From Firmicutes bacterium UBA4845 (lineage in GTDB: Bacteria; Bacillota; Clostridia; Tissierellales; Sedimentibacteraceae): a DNA stretch of 24,689 nt. The notes under the pieces are model-generated. The model did not search any database. It worked only from the letters and a program-made list of their open reading frames with translations, and was not told the DNA's origin. This document shows, one piece after another, positions 16,055-24,572 of the stretch (its first letter is position 1; each line of letters opens with the position of its first letter). The stretch covers positions 1-24,689 of the forward strand of contig DHER01000130.1 of NCBI GenBank assembly GCA_002399975.1. Direction: 5' to 3'. The translations under genes were made by a program, and so were the position numbers.

Positions 16055-17233
16055 TTACAGATATTTTTTTAATGTTTCCGCCTTGTCTGTTTTTTCCCAG
16101 GGAAGATCCAGATCATCTCTTCCGAAATGACCGTATGCCGCAATCTGTTGATATATTGGCCTTCTTAAATTAAATCCTTCAATAATGGCGGCAGGCCTTA
16201 AATCAAAGTTTTCCGAAATAGCCTGCTGAATTTTTTCTTCGGAAATTTTACCGGTACCAAAAGCATCAACCATTATTGAAACAGGCTTAGCAACACCTAT
16301 GGCATACGCAAGCTCAACCTCACATTTGTCTGCCAGCCCTGCGGCGACTACATTTTTTGCAATATACCTTGCCGCATATGCTGCAGAACGGTCTACTTTT
16401 GTGGGATCTTTCCCGGAAAATGCTCCGCCTCCATGCCTTGCATACCCACCGTAAGTATCAACTATTATTTTTCTTCCCGTCAATCCTGAATCTCCTTGAG
16501 GTCCGCCAATAACAAATCTTCCTGTTGGATTAATATAATACTTGGTATTCTCATCCAATAAATCTTGAGGAACCGTCGTTTTGATGACATATTCCAATAG
16601 GTCTTTTTTAATTGTCGCCCTGTCAACCTGAGGATCATGCTGAGCTGATATAACAATTGTATCAATCCTTGCAGGTTTATTGTCATGATATTCAACAGTA
16701 ACCTGGGTTTTGCCGTCAGGTCTTAAATAATCCACTGTTTTATTTTTTCTGACCTCTGCCAATTTACGAGAAAGTTTATGTGCCAAAGATATAGGCATTG
16801 GCATCAGCTCAGGTGTTTCATTGCAGGCAAAGCCGAACATCATTCCCTGGTCTCCGGCACCAATCATGTCCTTTGTATCCTTGCCTCCATTTTTGTATTC
16901 GTCGGCCTCGTTGACACCCATTGCTATATCCTGAGATTGTTCTTCAATTGAAGTAAACACGGCACATGTCTTATAGTCAAAACCATACTCAGCATTGTCA
17001 TAACCTATATTACGAATAGTGTTCCTCACTATTTTAGGTATGTCAATGTAGCAGCTTGTACTGATTTCACCTGCTACAAGCACAAATCCCGTCTTAGTAA
17101 TTGTTTCACAGGCAACCCTCCCATATGGGTCTTGCTCTAAAATTGCATCCAAAATACCATCTGAAATTTGATCACACATTTTATCCGGATGACCTTCAGT
17201 AACCGATTCAGATGTAAATAAACATTTTCTCAT
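16055..17233 (-). CDS. metK: S-adenosylmethionine synthetase
   Basis: MetK makes S-adenosylmethionine from methionine and ATP. The 392-residue product shows the three-domain pattern. It opens FTSESVTEGHPDKMCDQISD with the catalytic His at residue 15. GAGDQGMMFGFA is the first PROSITE-type signature, and the second is GGGAFSGKDPTKVDRSAAY. GRFVIGGPQGDSGLTGRK and the C-terminal DLDLPWEKTDKAE are also present. The ATG at 17233 follows AAAGGA at eight bases. The leader carries an S-box riboswitch with a terminator, so the gene is shut off when its own product is abundant. It is a single-gene unit, convergent with the glycogen operon. Confidence 0.98.
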   Translation of the reverse strand: MRKCLFTSESVTEGHPDKMCDQISDGILDAILEQDPYGRVACETITKTGFVLVAGEISTSCYIDIPKIVRNTIRNIGYDNAEYGFDYKTCAVFTSIEEQSQDIAMGVNEADEYKNGGKDTKDMIGAGDQGMMFGFACNETPELMPMPISLAHKLSRKLAEVRKNKTVDYLRPDGKTQVTVEYHDNKPARIDTIVISAQHDPQVDRATIKKDLLEYVIKTTVPQDLLDENTKYYINPTGRFVIGGPQGDSGLTGRKIIVDTYGGYARHGGGAFSGKDPTKVDRSAAYAARYIAKNVVAAGLADKCEVELAYAIGVAKPVSIMVDAFGTGKISEEKIQQAISENFDLRPAAIIEGFNLRRPIYQQIAAYGHFGRDDLDLPWEKTDKAETLKKYL

Positions 17234-17261
17234 AGATTATTCCTTTCTTAGAAATCTGTAT

Positions 17262-17289
17262 AAAAATAAAAAACTCTTCCGCAGAAGAG
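17262..17289 (-). terminator. Riboswitch expression-platform terminator
   Basis: On the minus strand CTCTTC (17289-17284) and GAAGAG (17279-17274) pair around a 4-base loop, followed by TTTTTT and a T-rich tail to 17262. The upstream strand can instead pair through ACCTC with GAGGT near 17307-17311, giving the antiterminator form expected of S-box leaders. Confidence 0.85.
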
Positions 17290-17307
17290 GTAAGTTAACT
17301 ATTTAAC

Positions 17308-17400
17308 CTCATCTTTCGGAAATCCGCAGGAATTAGCACCTTGAAAAAAATCAGGCTGCCGGGTTTCATTGGGCCTCGTCCCTCCACCACTCTTGATAAG
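17308..17400 (-). promoter_or_regulatory. SAM-I (S-box) riboswitch aptamer upstream of metK
   Basis: The minus strand carries the conserved S-box blocks in order: CTTATCAAGAG, GGTGGAGGGAC, GGCCCAATGAAACCCGGCA, AAGGTGCTAATTCC and GATGAG. P1 closes between CTTATC (17400-17395) and GATGAG (17313-17308). SAM binding is expected to stabilise the downstream terminator and stop transcription of metK. The core matches the known consensus closely, including the GAUGA turn region and the GGUGCUAAUUCC segment. Confidence 0.96.
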
Positions 17401-17414
17401 GAGTATTTTCGTAA

Positions 17415-17443
17415 ATAATAACATATACCATATCTATTGTCAA
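17415..17443 (-). promoter_or_regulatory. Promoter of the S-box/metK unit
   Basis: The minus strand reads TTGACA (17443-17438), 17 bases, then TATTAT (17420-17415). The predicted start near 17408 is just before the first paired strand of the aptamer. Confidence 0.82.
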
Positions 17444-17513
17444 TATACCGAAATTTATTTATTTAAATTAACCGCCTTCGTAACAAGAAATTAATATTAT
17501 GGTGAACTTTTTA

Positions 17514-17522
17514 TGCTATAAT
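17514..17522 (+). promoter_or_regulatory. Extended -10 promoter for the NAGPA-domain gene
   Basis: TGCTATAAT (17514-17522) is an extended -10 element 28 bases before the ATG at 17550. No consensus -35 hexamer is evident. It is divergent from the metK promoter. Confidence 0.6.
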
Positions 17523-17549
17523 TAGTGTCGAAATTTAAAACGGAAGGGA

Positions 17550-20159
17550 ATGATTTGTTTGTTTATTAAGAAATTTGCGGCGTTTTCTGCGGCCTTTGCA
17601 ATTTTATTGGGTTCATATGCCTATGGTGACAGTTTATACACGGTATATGATCTGTCGGAGGAAACAAAGTTATCAACAGGCATTACATATGAAAAAATAG
17701 AAAGATACACTTCCGCCGGATGGATGAACATCAATGTCGTCCGGGCAGACTTGACAGATAAATATACTAAAGTCGGCCCTATAACAAGCGAAAACGGTGT
17801 ATCAGACAGGGCACCCCTTAGCTCCATGATCAAAGCATCTGGAGCTGAAGCAGCAGTAAACGGTGACTTTTTCTACATGGGTACTCCCACATATACATAT
17901 GGTCCGTTAATTAAAGACGGAGATTTAATTACATCTCCTCTTCCTTATGACTATGGCTACCCTACTGTTTCAAGGTTGATGGACGGTTCATTAAACATAT
18001 CTGTTTGGAATCCTATAATAACACTATATGGATCGGACAACGCCGAATATAATGTTGTTGTCCTAAATAAGACCTCTTCTATTGACTGGGGCCCTACAAT
18101 ACTTACATCAGACTGGAGCAAAAATTCTCCCGGATATGACGGGACAAAAGATATTGTTGAAGTTGTTGTGTCCAACAACACAGTTTCTGAAGTAAGAAAG
18201 AACGAACCTTCAACCGTTATACCAAAAGAAGGTTATGTAATTGCCAGCTGCAACCCGGAAACAATGGAAAAAATGATGAACTCGTTTATACCCGGTCAGC
18301 CTGCTACATTGAATATCCAGCTTGATTTCAGTCCTGAAAATGTTGAATGGGCTTTTGGCGCACTAAATTACTTAGTTAAAGACGGACAGCTAAATCAAGT
18401 AAGCGATGAGGCACTTGGTACAAATCCTAGGACATGCATAGGATTCAATAAAGATAACACTGAAATGATAATGGTTACAATAGACGGAAGAAATAAAAAT
18501 TATGTAGGCGTTAAGCAAACAGAATTGGCAGAAATAATGCTTAGCCTTGGTGCTTACAATGCCGTAAACATGGATGGAGGCGGCTCAACAACCATGGGCG
18601 TTGACCTTTTAAGAAATTCCAATGTTACCGTAGTAAATATACCTTCTGACGGAGGTGAAAGAAAAATAGCATCAGGAGTAGGGGTATTTAACACATCCCC
18701 TCAAGACAACGAAGCAAAAATGATAGAAATTATTCCTAATAACGATGCAGTATTTAATAACACAGAAGTAAATCTGGATCTCAAATTCTACAATGAACAT
18801 TATACTCTCCTGGATGTTGCTCCCAGTAATGTTGAATACACCGTATCTCCTGCTGAAGCGGGAAAAGTAGTAAACAATGTGTTCATGCCTGCCAAGGTAG
18901 GAAAAGCAGTTATTGCCGCAAAATCCGGCAATGCAGAAGGAGAAGTTGAAATTAATGTACTTGGGAATCCTGTGGCATTAAAATACGGTACTAATTCTAT
19001 AAATGTCGGAATTGGTGAAACATATGAAATAGGAGAAATCCTCGGTATTGATAAAGAAGGAAATTCTGCATACATACCGGCAAAATACATTTCTTATTCT
19101 TATAGAAATGGAGTCGGAATCGTTGAGGATGGAATTTTCACAGCAGGGGATATAAGCAATACAGGGGCTATAACAGCCACATTCGGCGAAGCTGTTACAA
19201 ATATTCAAGTTAAGGTAGGATACAAATATAAGACACTGAATCGTTTTGAAGACCTTGCAAATCTTAAACTAAACTTATATCCTGAAGATTCGTTCGGAAA
19301 TATATCGCTTACTCAAGGCATTGTTAAAGAAGGATCCAACGCTCTTAAATTAGATTACGACTTTACTAAAATGACCGATCAAAGCATTGCATTTGTAGAA
19401 TTCGGCAAAGACGGTCAGGGAATTGTCCTTGAAGGTCAGCCGAAAGAAATAGGAATGTGGATTTATGGCGACGGAAAAAATCACTGGCTTAGAACAAGAA
19501 TTACTGATGCTAACGGCAATCAGTCAAAACTTACCTTTGCCGATGAAGTTGACTGGAACGGATGGAAATGGGTTGAAGCACAGATTCCTGCAGGAACTGC
19601 ATATCCTATAACATTGAACAACATTTATCTTGCAGAAATAAATGAAGCCAGAAAAGATTCCGGAACCATATACGTTGATAATTTAAGAATCATGTACGAG
19701 CCTGACGACAGAGATCTCGGATTAAAACCCGAAACGGAATTTGCAGACTACATGAAAGCATCAAGCGTAACAAATTATTCTGAAAAACTTGTAGTATCAG
19801 GTAACAATAAAGAAATTTTATCAGGAAAAGACAAAATTGCTTATTTTGACGGCATAATATCCAACGGAACAATGAGCGCAAGCAACACAACAATGTGGGA
19901 TAATATTAAAAGTTTGCCTTCTTTCAAAGATAAGGTTCTTGTTCTTACCATGAATGATGATTTGTACAACATAAATGACGAAAGAGAAATTAAAATATTA
20001 AAAGAAATTCTCGAAAAAGCTTCGGAAAATAACCAAGTGTTCGTTGTTCATAAAGGAGATTCAGAAAATACACATATCGAAAACGGAATAAGATACATTA
20101 CTTACGATGACAGCTTTGAACTTGGTATAACCGGCAACGGTGTAAGATATAAAAATTAA
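17550..20159 (+). CDS. Secreted phosphodiester glycosidase (NAGPA domain) multidomain protein
   Basis: This is an 869-residue exported protein. Residues 1-26 form a Sec signal (KK, hydrophobic core, likely cleavage after SYAYG). The NAGPA phosphodiester-glycosidase domain covers about 85-385, with AVNGDFFYMG near residue 100 and the hallmark NMDGGGSTTMG near 340. In this family the domain hydrolyses a phosphodiester-linked N-acetylglucosamine or a related glycan. An Ig-like, proline-poor beta region follows (about 390-560), then a beta-rich carbohydrate-binding-like module (about 565-715, EIGMWIYGDGKNHWLRTRI). The last 150 residues (VLVLTMNDDLYNI, NNQVFVVHKGDS) I cannot assign. The ATG at 17550 is almost on the GGAAGGGA site; a TTG at 17559 has better spacing and would trim three residues. 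No anchor or S-layer motif is seen, so it is probably released or wall-associated. Confidence 0.85.
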   Translation: MICLFIKKFAAFSAAFAILLGSYAYGDSLYTVYDLSEETKLSTGITYEKIERYTSAGWMNINVVRADLTDKYTKVGPITSENGVSDRAPLSSMIKASGAEAAVNGDFFYMGTPTYTYGPLIKDGDLITSPLPYDYGYPTVSRLMDGSLNISVWNPIITLYGSDNAEYNVVVLNKTSSIDWGPTILTSDWSKNSPGYDGTKDIVEVVVSNNTVSEVRKNEPSTVIPKEGYVIASCNPETMEKMMNSFIPGQPATLNIQLDFSPENVEWAFGALNYLVKDGQLNQVSDEALGTNPRTCIGFNKDNTEMIMVTIDGRNKNYVGVKQTELAEIMLSLGAYNAVNMDGGGSTTMGVDLLRNSNVTVVNIPSDGGERKIASGVGVFNTSPQDNEAKMIEIIPNNDAVFNNTEVNLDLKFYNEHYTLLDVAPSNVEYTVSPAEAGKVVNNVFMPAKVGKAVIAAKSGNAEGEVEINVLGNPVALKYGTNSINVGIGETYEIGEILGIDKEGNSAYIPAKYISYSYRNGVGIVEDGIFTAGDISNTGAITATFGEAVTNIQVKVGYKYKTLNRFEDLANLKLNLYPEDSFGNISLTQGIVKEGSNALKLDYDFTKMTDQSIAFVEFGKDGQGIVLEGQPKEIGMWIYGDGKNHWLRTRITDANGNQSKLTFADEVDWNGWKWVEAQIPAGTAYPITLNNIYLAEINEARKDSGTIYVDNLRIMYEPDDRDLGLKPETEFADYMKASSVTNYSEKLVVSGNNKEILSGKDKIAYFDGIISNGTMSASNTTMWDNIKSLPSFKDKVLVLTMNDDLYNINDEREIKILKEILEKASENNQVFVVHKGDSENTHIENGIRYITYDDSFELGITGNGVRYKN

Positions 20160-20248
20160 CATTATTCCTTGAATATGTTTTAAATAAATATAAACCGGGG
20201 TATACATTACTAAGTCATTATAATTAATTCATACGTCAAGGAGGATTT

Positions 20249-20677
20249 ATGTGGAAAGAATTTAAAGAATTTGCTTTTAGGGGCAATGTTCTGGATATGG
20301 CAGTAGGTGTTATCATGGGTGGTGCCTTCGGTAAAATAGTATCATCCATAGTTGATGACCTAATAATGCCCATATTAGGTTACTTTATGGCGGGCATAGA
20401 CTTTAAGACATTGAAATATGTCATGAGCGAGGCCGTCATAGAAAGTGGTCAGGTAGTAAAACCCGAAGCAGCAATAATGTATGGCAATTTCATACAAAAT
20501 GTTGTTGATTTCCTGATAGTTGCACTCTCAATTTTTGCATTTATTAAACTGATTAATAAATCAAGAGAAAAACTTGTAAAACAAAAAGAAGTCAAAACAG
20601 TTCCCGATGAACCGAAAAAACCAACCCAGGAGGAACTTCTTACAGAAATCAGGGATTTGCTTAAAGAAAATAATTAG
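20249..20677 (+). CDS. mscL: Large-conductance mechanosensitive channel
   Basis: MscL is a homopentameric inner-membrane channel that opens on membrane tension and releases solutes during hypo-osmotic shock. The 142-residue product has the conserved N-terminus FKEFAFRGNVLDMAVGVIMGGAFGKIVSSIVDDLIMPILG, that is, the amphipathic helix and TM1 (about 14-44). A periplasmic loop follows, then TM2 (NVVDFLIVALSIFAFIKLIN, about 83-102) and a charged C-terminal helix bundle (EELLTEIRDLLKE). The ATG at 20249 has AAGGAGG at a good distance. A terminator follows at once, so it is probably a single-gene unit. A TATAAT at 20219-20224 may be its -10 box, but no clear -35 is visible. Confidence 0.97.
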   Translation: MWKEFKEFAFRGNVLDMAVGVIMGGAFGKIVSSIVDDLIMPILGYFMAGIDFKTLKYVMSEAVIESGQVVKPEAAIMYGNFIQNVVDFLIVALSIFAFIKLINKSREKLVKQKEVKTVPDEPKKPTQEELLTEIRDLLKENN

Positions 20678-20699
20678 CGTCGCACATGCGGCGTTTTTT
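20678..20699 (+). terminator. Intrinsic terminator of mscL
   Basis: CGTCGC (20678-20683) and GCGGCG (20688-20693) pair, with one G-T wobble, around an ACAT loop and are followed by TTTTTT. The stem starts directly after the mscL stop codon. Confidence 0.9.
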
Positions 20700-20735
20700 A
20701 TTGAAATAATAAAGATATAATGTCAATCATTCCTC

Positions 20736-20763
20736 TTGAAATTTTATTTTTTCATGGTAAAAT
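20736..20763 (+). promoter_or_regulatory. Promoter of the SEC-C/EamA pair
   Basis: TTGAAA (20736-20741), a 16-base spacer and TAAAAT (20758-20763), with TGG directly before the -10 box. The start would be near 20770, leaving a short leader with GGGAGG before the ATG at 20794. Confidence 0.7.
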
Positions 20764-20793
20764 TTATTCATAATAAGTCAATGGGAGGACGAA

Positions 20794-21297
20794 ATGAGTT
20801 TATATACAGAATGGACTGAAAATTTAAAAAGCATCAAAACCCAGGAAGAATATCAAAAATTTTTTAAAAGTTATATGGGGAAAGAAACTGAATGCTATAG
20901 AAAAATTATTGAATCAAAAAACCCAGTAATAGAAGGAACAACAGAAAGCTTAGCAGAAAAAAACAATATGACAAACTTACAGTTTGTGGGCTTCCTTGAC
21001 GGAGCAAACACAAGCTTAAAGGAACCTTTGGATCTAGATACATTAACAGAATCTTCCGAAATAAAAGCAGAATTTGATTTTGAAAAACTACTGTGGAACA
21101 TGCATGATGCTAAGGCTGAATGGCTCTACGGAATGAACGAATGGAGCAACATATTTGACGAAAAAAAAAGAAAGCAAATTAAAAAAGACTTTAATCGTTC
21201 TAAGATGATCGTCGTAGGTAAAAAAATAGGAAGAAACGACCCATGTCCGTGCGGTTCAGGCAAAAAATACAAAAAATGCTGCGGTAAAGACCTATAG
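20794..21297 (+). CDS. SEC-C zinc-motif protein of unknown role
   Basis: This is a 167-residue cytoplasmic protein with no signal or membrane segment. The last 22 residues form a SEC-C zinc-binding tail, IGRNDPCPCGSGKKYKKCCG, with four cysteines in the C-x-C-x8-CC pattern. In SecA this tail binds zinc and SecB or ribosomes, but many small unrelated proteins carry it. The first 140 residues are rich in charged helices (YTEWTENLKSIKTQEEYQKFF and LLWNMHDAKAEWLYGMNEW), a layout I associate with small SEC-C proteins of Clostridia but cannot assign to a function. The start has GGGAGG upstream. The gap to the permease gene is only 12 bases, so the two are probably cotranscribed. Their functional link is unknown. 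Confidence 0.85.
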   Translation: MSLYTEWTENLKSIKTQEEYQKFFKSYMGKETECYRKIIESKNPVIEGTTESLAEKNNMTNLQFVGFLDGANTSLKEPLDLDTLTESSEIKAEFDFEKLLWNMHDAKAEWLYGMNEWSNIFDEKKRKQIKKDFNRSKMIVVGKKIGRNDPCPCGSGKKYKKCCGKDL

Positions 21298-21309
21298 CAG
21301 GAGGATACT

Positions 21310-22179
21310 ATGAATAAAACCAGAGGTGTGACTTTTGGTGTCTTAGCTGCCTTTATATATGGTTTTACTCCTATATTAGGAAAAATGACGTACCTGGAAG
21401 GAAGCAATTTTATGTCTCTTGCCTTTTACAGGAATTTCCTTTCTGTACCATTCCTTTTTTTAATGCTTAAGTATAAAAAAATTAATATTAAAATTAATAA
21501 AATCGAAAGCAAAAAACTTGCCATATTAAGCTCGTTAGGCTCAACAATCACAGCCCTTACTCTGTACTGGGCATATGACTATATATCTGTAGGAATGACT
21601 ACAACTATTCATTACATTTATCCTGTGCTAGTTACTGCTGCCTGCATATTTATATTTAAAGAAAAAGTTGGTAAGGAACAAATTATTGCCCTTTTTTTAT
21701 CAACATTAGGAGTGATGATGTTTTTTGAAGGAAGCTTCAGCATAATCGGTGTATCCTTAGCTTTAATATCAGGAATAGCATATGCCGCGCATATTCTATA
21801 CATAGACAAAAGCGGTTTGAATTCAATGTATCCTTTTAAAATAACCTTCTACTGTGCAGTATTTTCTTCCATATATTTATTTATAATTGGCATGATATGG
21901 GGTAACTTAAAGTTTATAATGACTGCAAAAGGATGGCTGTTTACAGCACTGGTTGCATTCTTAGTATCATTTTTGGCAAATACTTTAATTCCTATTGTAG
22001 TAAAATACGCCGGTCCTACAGTTACATCAATTGTTGGAATGTTTGAACCCATAACAAGTGTAGTGCTTGGAATACTGATCCTAAAAGAACCGGTAACCCT
22101 AAAGAACGTGTTATCATGCGTTTTTATTTTAGCAGGAGTGCTTATAGTAACCATAGTAAAGACTAAAAAAAACGTATAA
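21310..22179 (+). CDS. EamA-family (DMT superfamily) permease
   Basis: This is an integral membrane transporter of 289 residues with about ten hydrophobic helices in two EamA repeats (about 6-135 and 148-285). Repeat 1 ends TTTIHYIYPVLVTAACIFIFKEK and repeat 2 ends TSIVGMFEPITSVVLGILILKEP; these paired boundary motifs are the family hallmark. Members export amino acids, nucleosides or other metabolites, but the substrate cannot be read from the sequence. The ATG has CAGGAGG upstream. It follows the SEC-C gene by 12 bases and ends directly at a bidirectional terminator. Confidence 0.92.
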   Translation: MNKTRGVTFGVLAAFIYGFTPILGKMTYLEGSNFMSLAFYRNFLSVPFLFLMLKYKKINIKINKIESKKLAILSSLGSTITALTLYWAYDYISVGMTTTIHYIYPVLVTAACIFIFKEKVGKEQIIALFLSTLGVMMFFEGSFSIIGVSLALISGIAYAAHILYIDKSGLNSMYPFKITFYCAVFSSIYLFIIGMIWGNLKFIMTAKGWLFTALVAFLVSFLANTLIPIVVKYAGPTVTSIVGMFEPITSVVLGILILKEPVTLKNVLSCVFILAGVLIVTIVKTKKNV

Positions 22180-22208
22180 AAGGAAAGGCTTCATAATGCC
22201 TTTCCTTT
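22179..22208. terminator. Bidirectional terminator between convergent genes
   Basis: AAAGGAAAGGC (22179-22189) and GCCTTTCCTTT (22198-22208) form an 11-bp perfect stem with an 8-base loop. On the minus strand the stem is followed by TTTTATACG and an eight-T run, a strong terminator for the reductase. On the plus strand it begins at the permease stop codon. Confidence 0.85.
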
Positions 22209-22225
22209 AATTTATGAACTTAAAT

Positions 22226-24433
22226 TTACCTGCTTCTTGTAATACCTTCGCCAGCAATTTTACCAGAAACCAGAATTTCAGCTATAGCATTGCCTCCTAA
22301 TCTATTTCCTGCAAAAATACCACCTGTAACTTCACCGGCAGCATACAGTCCAGGTATAACATCTCCATTTTTATCTAACACTTGACGTGAAGTATTAACA
22401 ACCAATCCTCCCATAGTATGGTGGGTAGACGGAGCAAGATATCTGACTGAGAGGAGGCCGTCATCTTTAAATGATCCGTCCTCGCTGTAATTTCCAATTA
22501 ATCCTTCAGCTGCTGATTTAGGAACATCCAGCTGATTTATTGTATCAGTTTTAACTGCACTATCATACTCTATAATTGTATTCCTTAGAATATCAGCAGA
22601 TATTTCAAGCATATCGGCAGCTTCAGAGAGAGTGCAAAAATATTCTCTGTTTTCAATATTATTTTCTTTAGTATTTTCTCCTGCATTTGATATTTGTATA
22701 AATAATCCGTTTTCTCCGCCAAAATCATATGCTCCCTGTGCAAGAACGTCCCTTTCGGCACTTTCATCTACATACCTCTTACCTTCGTTAGGCGTTCCGG
22801 AAGGGCTTATGAATATAACATTTTCTCCTTTGCCTCCTGCAAGAATTCCGGAATCTGCCCATCCAATAGGCATAAGCTGCGTAAATCCCATTCCGATAGT
22901 ATCTGCACCTACAGATTCTGCCATTGCCAATCCTTCACCTTGTGCAAGAGAACGGTTTGTTGTTTTAATTTTAGATGTAAGGTCATCACTGTCCCAGTAA
23001 TTATTTGTATCTATAACCATGTCTATATTGTCTGCATATCCGCCTGTAGCCAGTATTACACCTAAATTAGCTGTAATTTCAACCTCTGTGCCGTCATATT
23101 TTTCCGCTTTGACGCCTGTAACTTTTCCTGTTGAATCGGTAATAAGTTCTTTAGCTTTTGTACGATACATAATCGTGTTTTTATCATTTGCTTTTAGAAT
23201 TGTATTTATTGGTACTGCAAAATATGTTCCCCATTTTCCTTCAACCTTTTTACCATCTACAATACCACCGTCAAATGCATTAATTCTCTGCCACAAACAT
23301 CCTATAAGAGTTCCTGTCGAAGTCGCATTTTTGAATAATGCTCCTTGATCCATAAGCCATTCTTTAGTAGCAGGTATTTCAGAACAAATCTGTTTTACAA
23401 GATCATAGTTCCCATAAATCCACTCTGTTTTATCATTGTTTAATCTCAGACCGCCATAGTACGTCTGGAAAATATGAAGTTCCACAGTACTGAATAAAGT
23501 AAGATCTTTTTCATCTGCTCCTGCTGCAATCTTCGCATCTGCCCAATCCAAATATGATTTTATCTGTTTTTTCAATACTTTAAGTGTATCTAAATATTCT
23601 TCATGAACTCCTCTGCTTGGAAGATCGTAATCTTCCACACTTTTAACAGCTTCTTTATCTGATATTGTCTCATCAAACGGTTTTTCACTCCAATTTAAAA
23701 TTGTACGCAATGTATCAAGACGGCCCTGGTCCGATTTTGCTTTTTCAAATGTTTCTTCTGTAGGCTCATAATATCCGGTAGTTGCGTCCGGATCATTCTC
23801 ATCCCATACAAGGCAGTCCATTACAGATTGAAATGAGCATCCGGAGACCAATGTATTACCACCTGCCTCAGCCTCCTTTTCAACTAAACAAACAGTAGCG
23901 CTATTTTGTGCAGCAGCAGCTCCTGCTGACACACCTGCTCCCCCTGCACCTACTATAACAACATCATATGTTTCTGTTATTTTTTCTCCTGCAGCTGTTT
24001 CATATGGAATTTTACCAATTCTGAGAGCGTTTTTATCACATCCCGCCTGAGTTGCAGCATCTTCTACAGCACTTATTACAGCAGCACTTGTATACGTTGC
24101 CCCTGAAACAATATCGACATCGGTTGACGTGAAATTTTTTATTTCATCAAACATAATATCAAAAGCCGGAGTACCCACATGATCTGTTTCTTTTGATGAA
24201 ATAAGCTTTATATCGCTTATAGAATCTTCAGAAAATGTTACTTCTAAAACAACTTCCCCGCCAAATCCGTTACTTTTACCTGTATATGTTCCAGGATTAA
24301 AAGATATTGAATCGTTTTCCTGGCCGCCATCTTTAGACTCCTCATTTTCTGTCTTTGTGCAACCCACCGTTGTAAATATCAAAAATATCGACATTAGAAG
24401 TGCAGTTAGCATCTTAAATCTTTTTTGTTTCAT
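22226..24433 (-). CDS. Exported FMN-binding/FAD reductase lipoprotein (fumarate/urocanate reductase family)
   Basis: This is a 735-residue extracytoplasmic flavoprotein. KQKRF, a hydrophobic core and the lipobox TVGC (Cys 25) mark a lipoprotein signal. An FMN-binding domain (about 40-125) carries SGATYTS, the site where the ApbE transferase attaches FMN to Thr 113. The FAD-binding-2 domain runs from VVIVGAGGAG (about 159) to the C-terminus. Reductase active-site motifs are AERD (R561), HHTMGG (H671/H672) and GNRLGGNA (R711). The QAHPT fumarate site of Shewanella Fcc3 aligns to TQLMPIG, so Met replaces His. No haem-binding CxxCH is present; electrons would come through FMN from the membrane. 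The ATG at 24433 is preferred over a GTG at 24445 that overlaps the GGAAGGG site. The acceptor is probably an unsaturated acid, but not certainly fumarate. Confidence 0.88.
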   Translation of the reverse strand: MKQKRFKMLTALLMSIFLIFTTVGCTKTENEESKDGGQENDSISFNPGTYTGKSNGFGGEVVLEVTFSEDSISDIKLISSKETDHVGTPAFDIMFDEIKNFTSTDVDIVSGATYTSAAVISAVEDAATQAGCDKNALRIGKIPYETAAGEKITETYDVVIVGAGGAGVSAGAAAAQNSATVCLVEKEAEAGGNTLVSGCSFQSVMDCLVWDENDPDATTGYYEPTEETFEKAKSDQGRLDTLRTILNWSEKPFDETISDKEAVKSVEDYDLPSRGVHEEYLDTLKVLKKQIKSYLDWADAKIAAGADEKDLTLFSTVELHIFQTYYGGLRLNNDKTEWIYGNYDLVKQICSEIPATKEWLMDQGALFKNATSTGTLIGCLWQRINAFDGGIVDGKKVEGKWGTYFAVPINTILKANDKNTIMYRTKAKELITDSTGKVTGVKAEKYDGTEVEITANLGVILATGGYADNIDMVIDTNNYWDSDDLTSKIKTTNRSLAQGEGLAMAESVGADTIGMGFTQLMPIGWADSGILAGGKGENVIFISPSGTPNEGKRYVDESAERDVLAQGAYDFGGENGLFIQISNAGENTKENNIENREYFCTLSEAADMLEISADILRNTIIEYDSAVKTDTINQLDVPKSAAEGLIGNYSEDGSFKDDGLLSVRYLAPSTHHTMGGLVVNTSRQVLDKNGDVIPGLYAAGEVTGGIFAGNRLGGNAIAEILVSGKIAGEGITRSR

Positions 24434-24467
24434 AAATACTTTCACCCTTCCATCATTGTTTTGTTAT

Positions 24468-24496
24468 ATGATAATACAGATTCACAACTAATGCAA
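24468..24496 (-). promoter_or_regulatory. Promoter of the FMN/FAD reductase gene
   Basis: The minus strand reads TTGCAT (24496-24491), a 17-base spacer and TATCAT (24473-24468). The start would be near 24461, about 28 bases before the ATG at 24433. Confidence 0.65.
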
Positions 24497-24572
24497 TTTA
24501 TTTTTTCTAATTGTAAAAATAAAAATCTCCATAAAGATGCAATAGATATGAATCTACAGACCATAATTTAAC

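Noticed and set aside
17380..17410. T-box leader ahead of metK
   Set aside because: The conserved blocks are those of the SAM-I aptamer; no T-box sequence or specifier loop is present.
18800..19090. Minus-strand frame inside the NAGPA gene
   Set aside because: It lies wholly within a well-supported gene, with no promoter or ribosome site and a shadow-like composition.
22632..23348. Plus-strand frames over the reductase gene
   Set aside because: They are antisense shadows of a long, motif-rich gene, with Ser/Pro-rich translations and no start signals.
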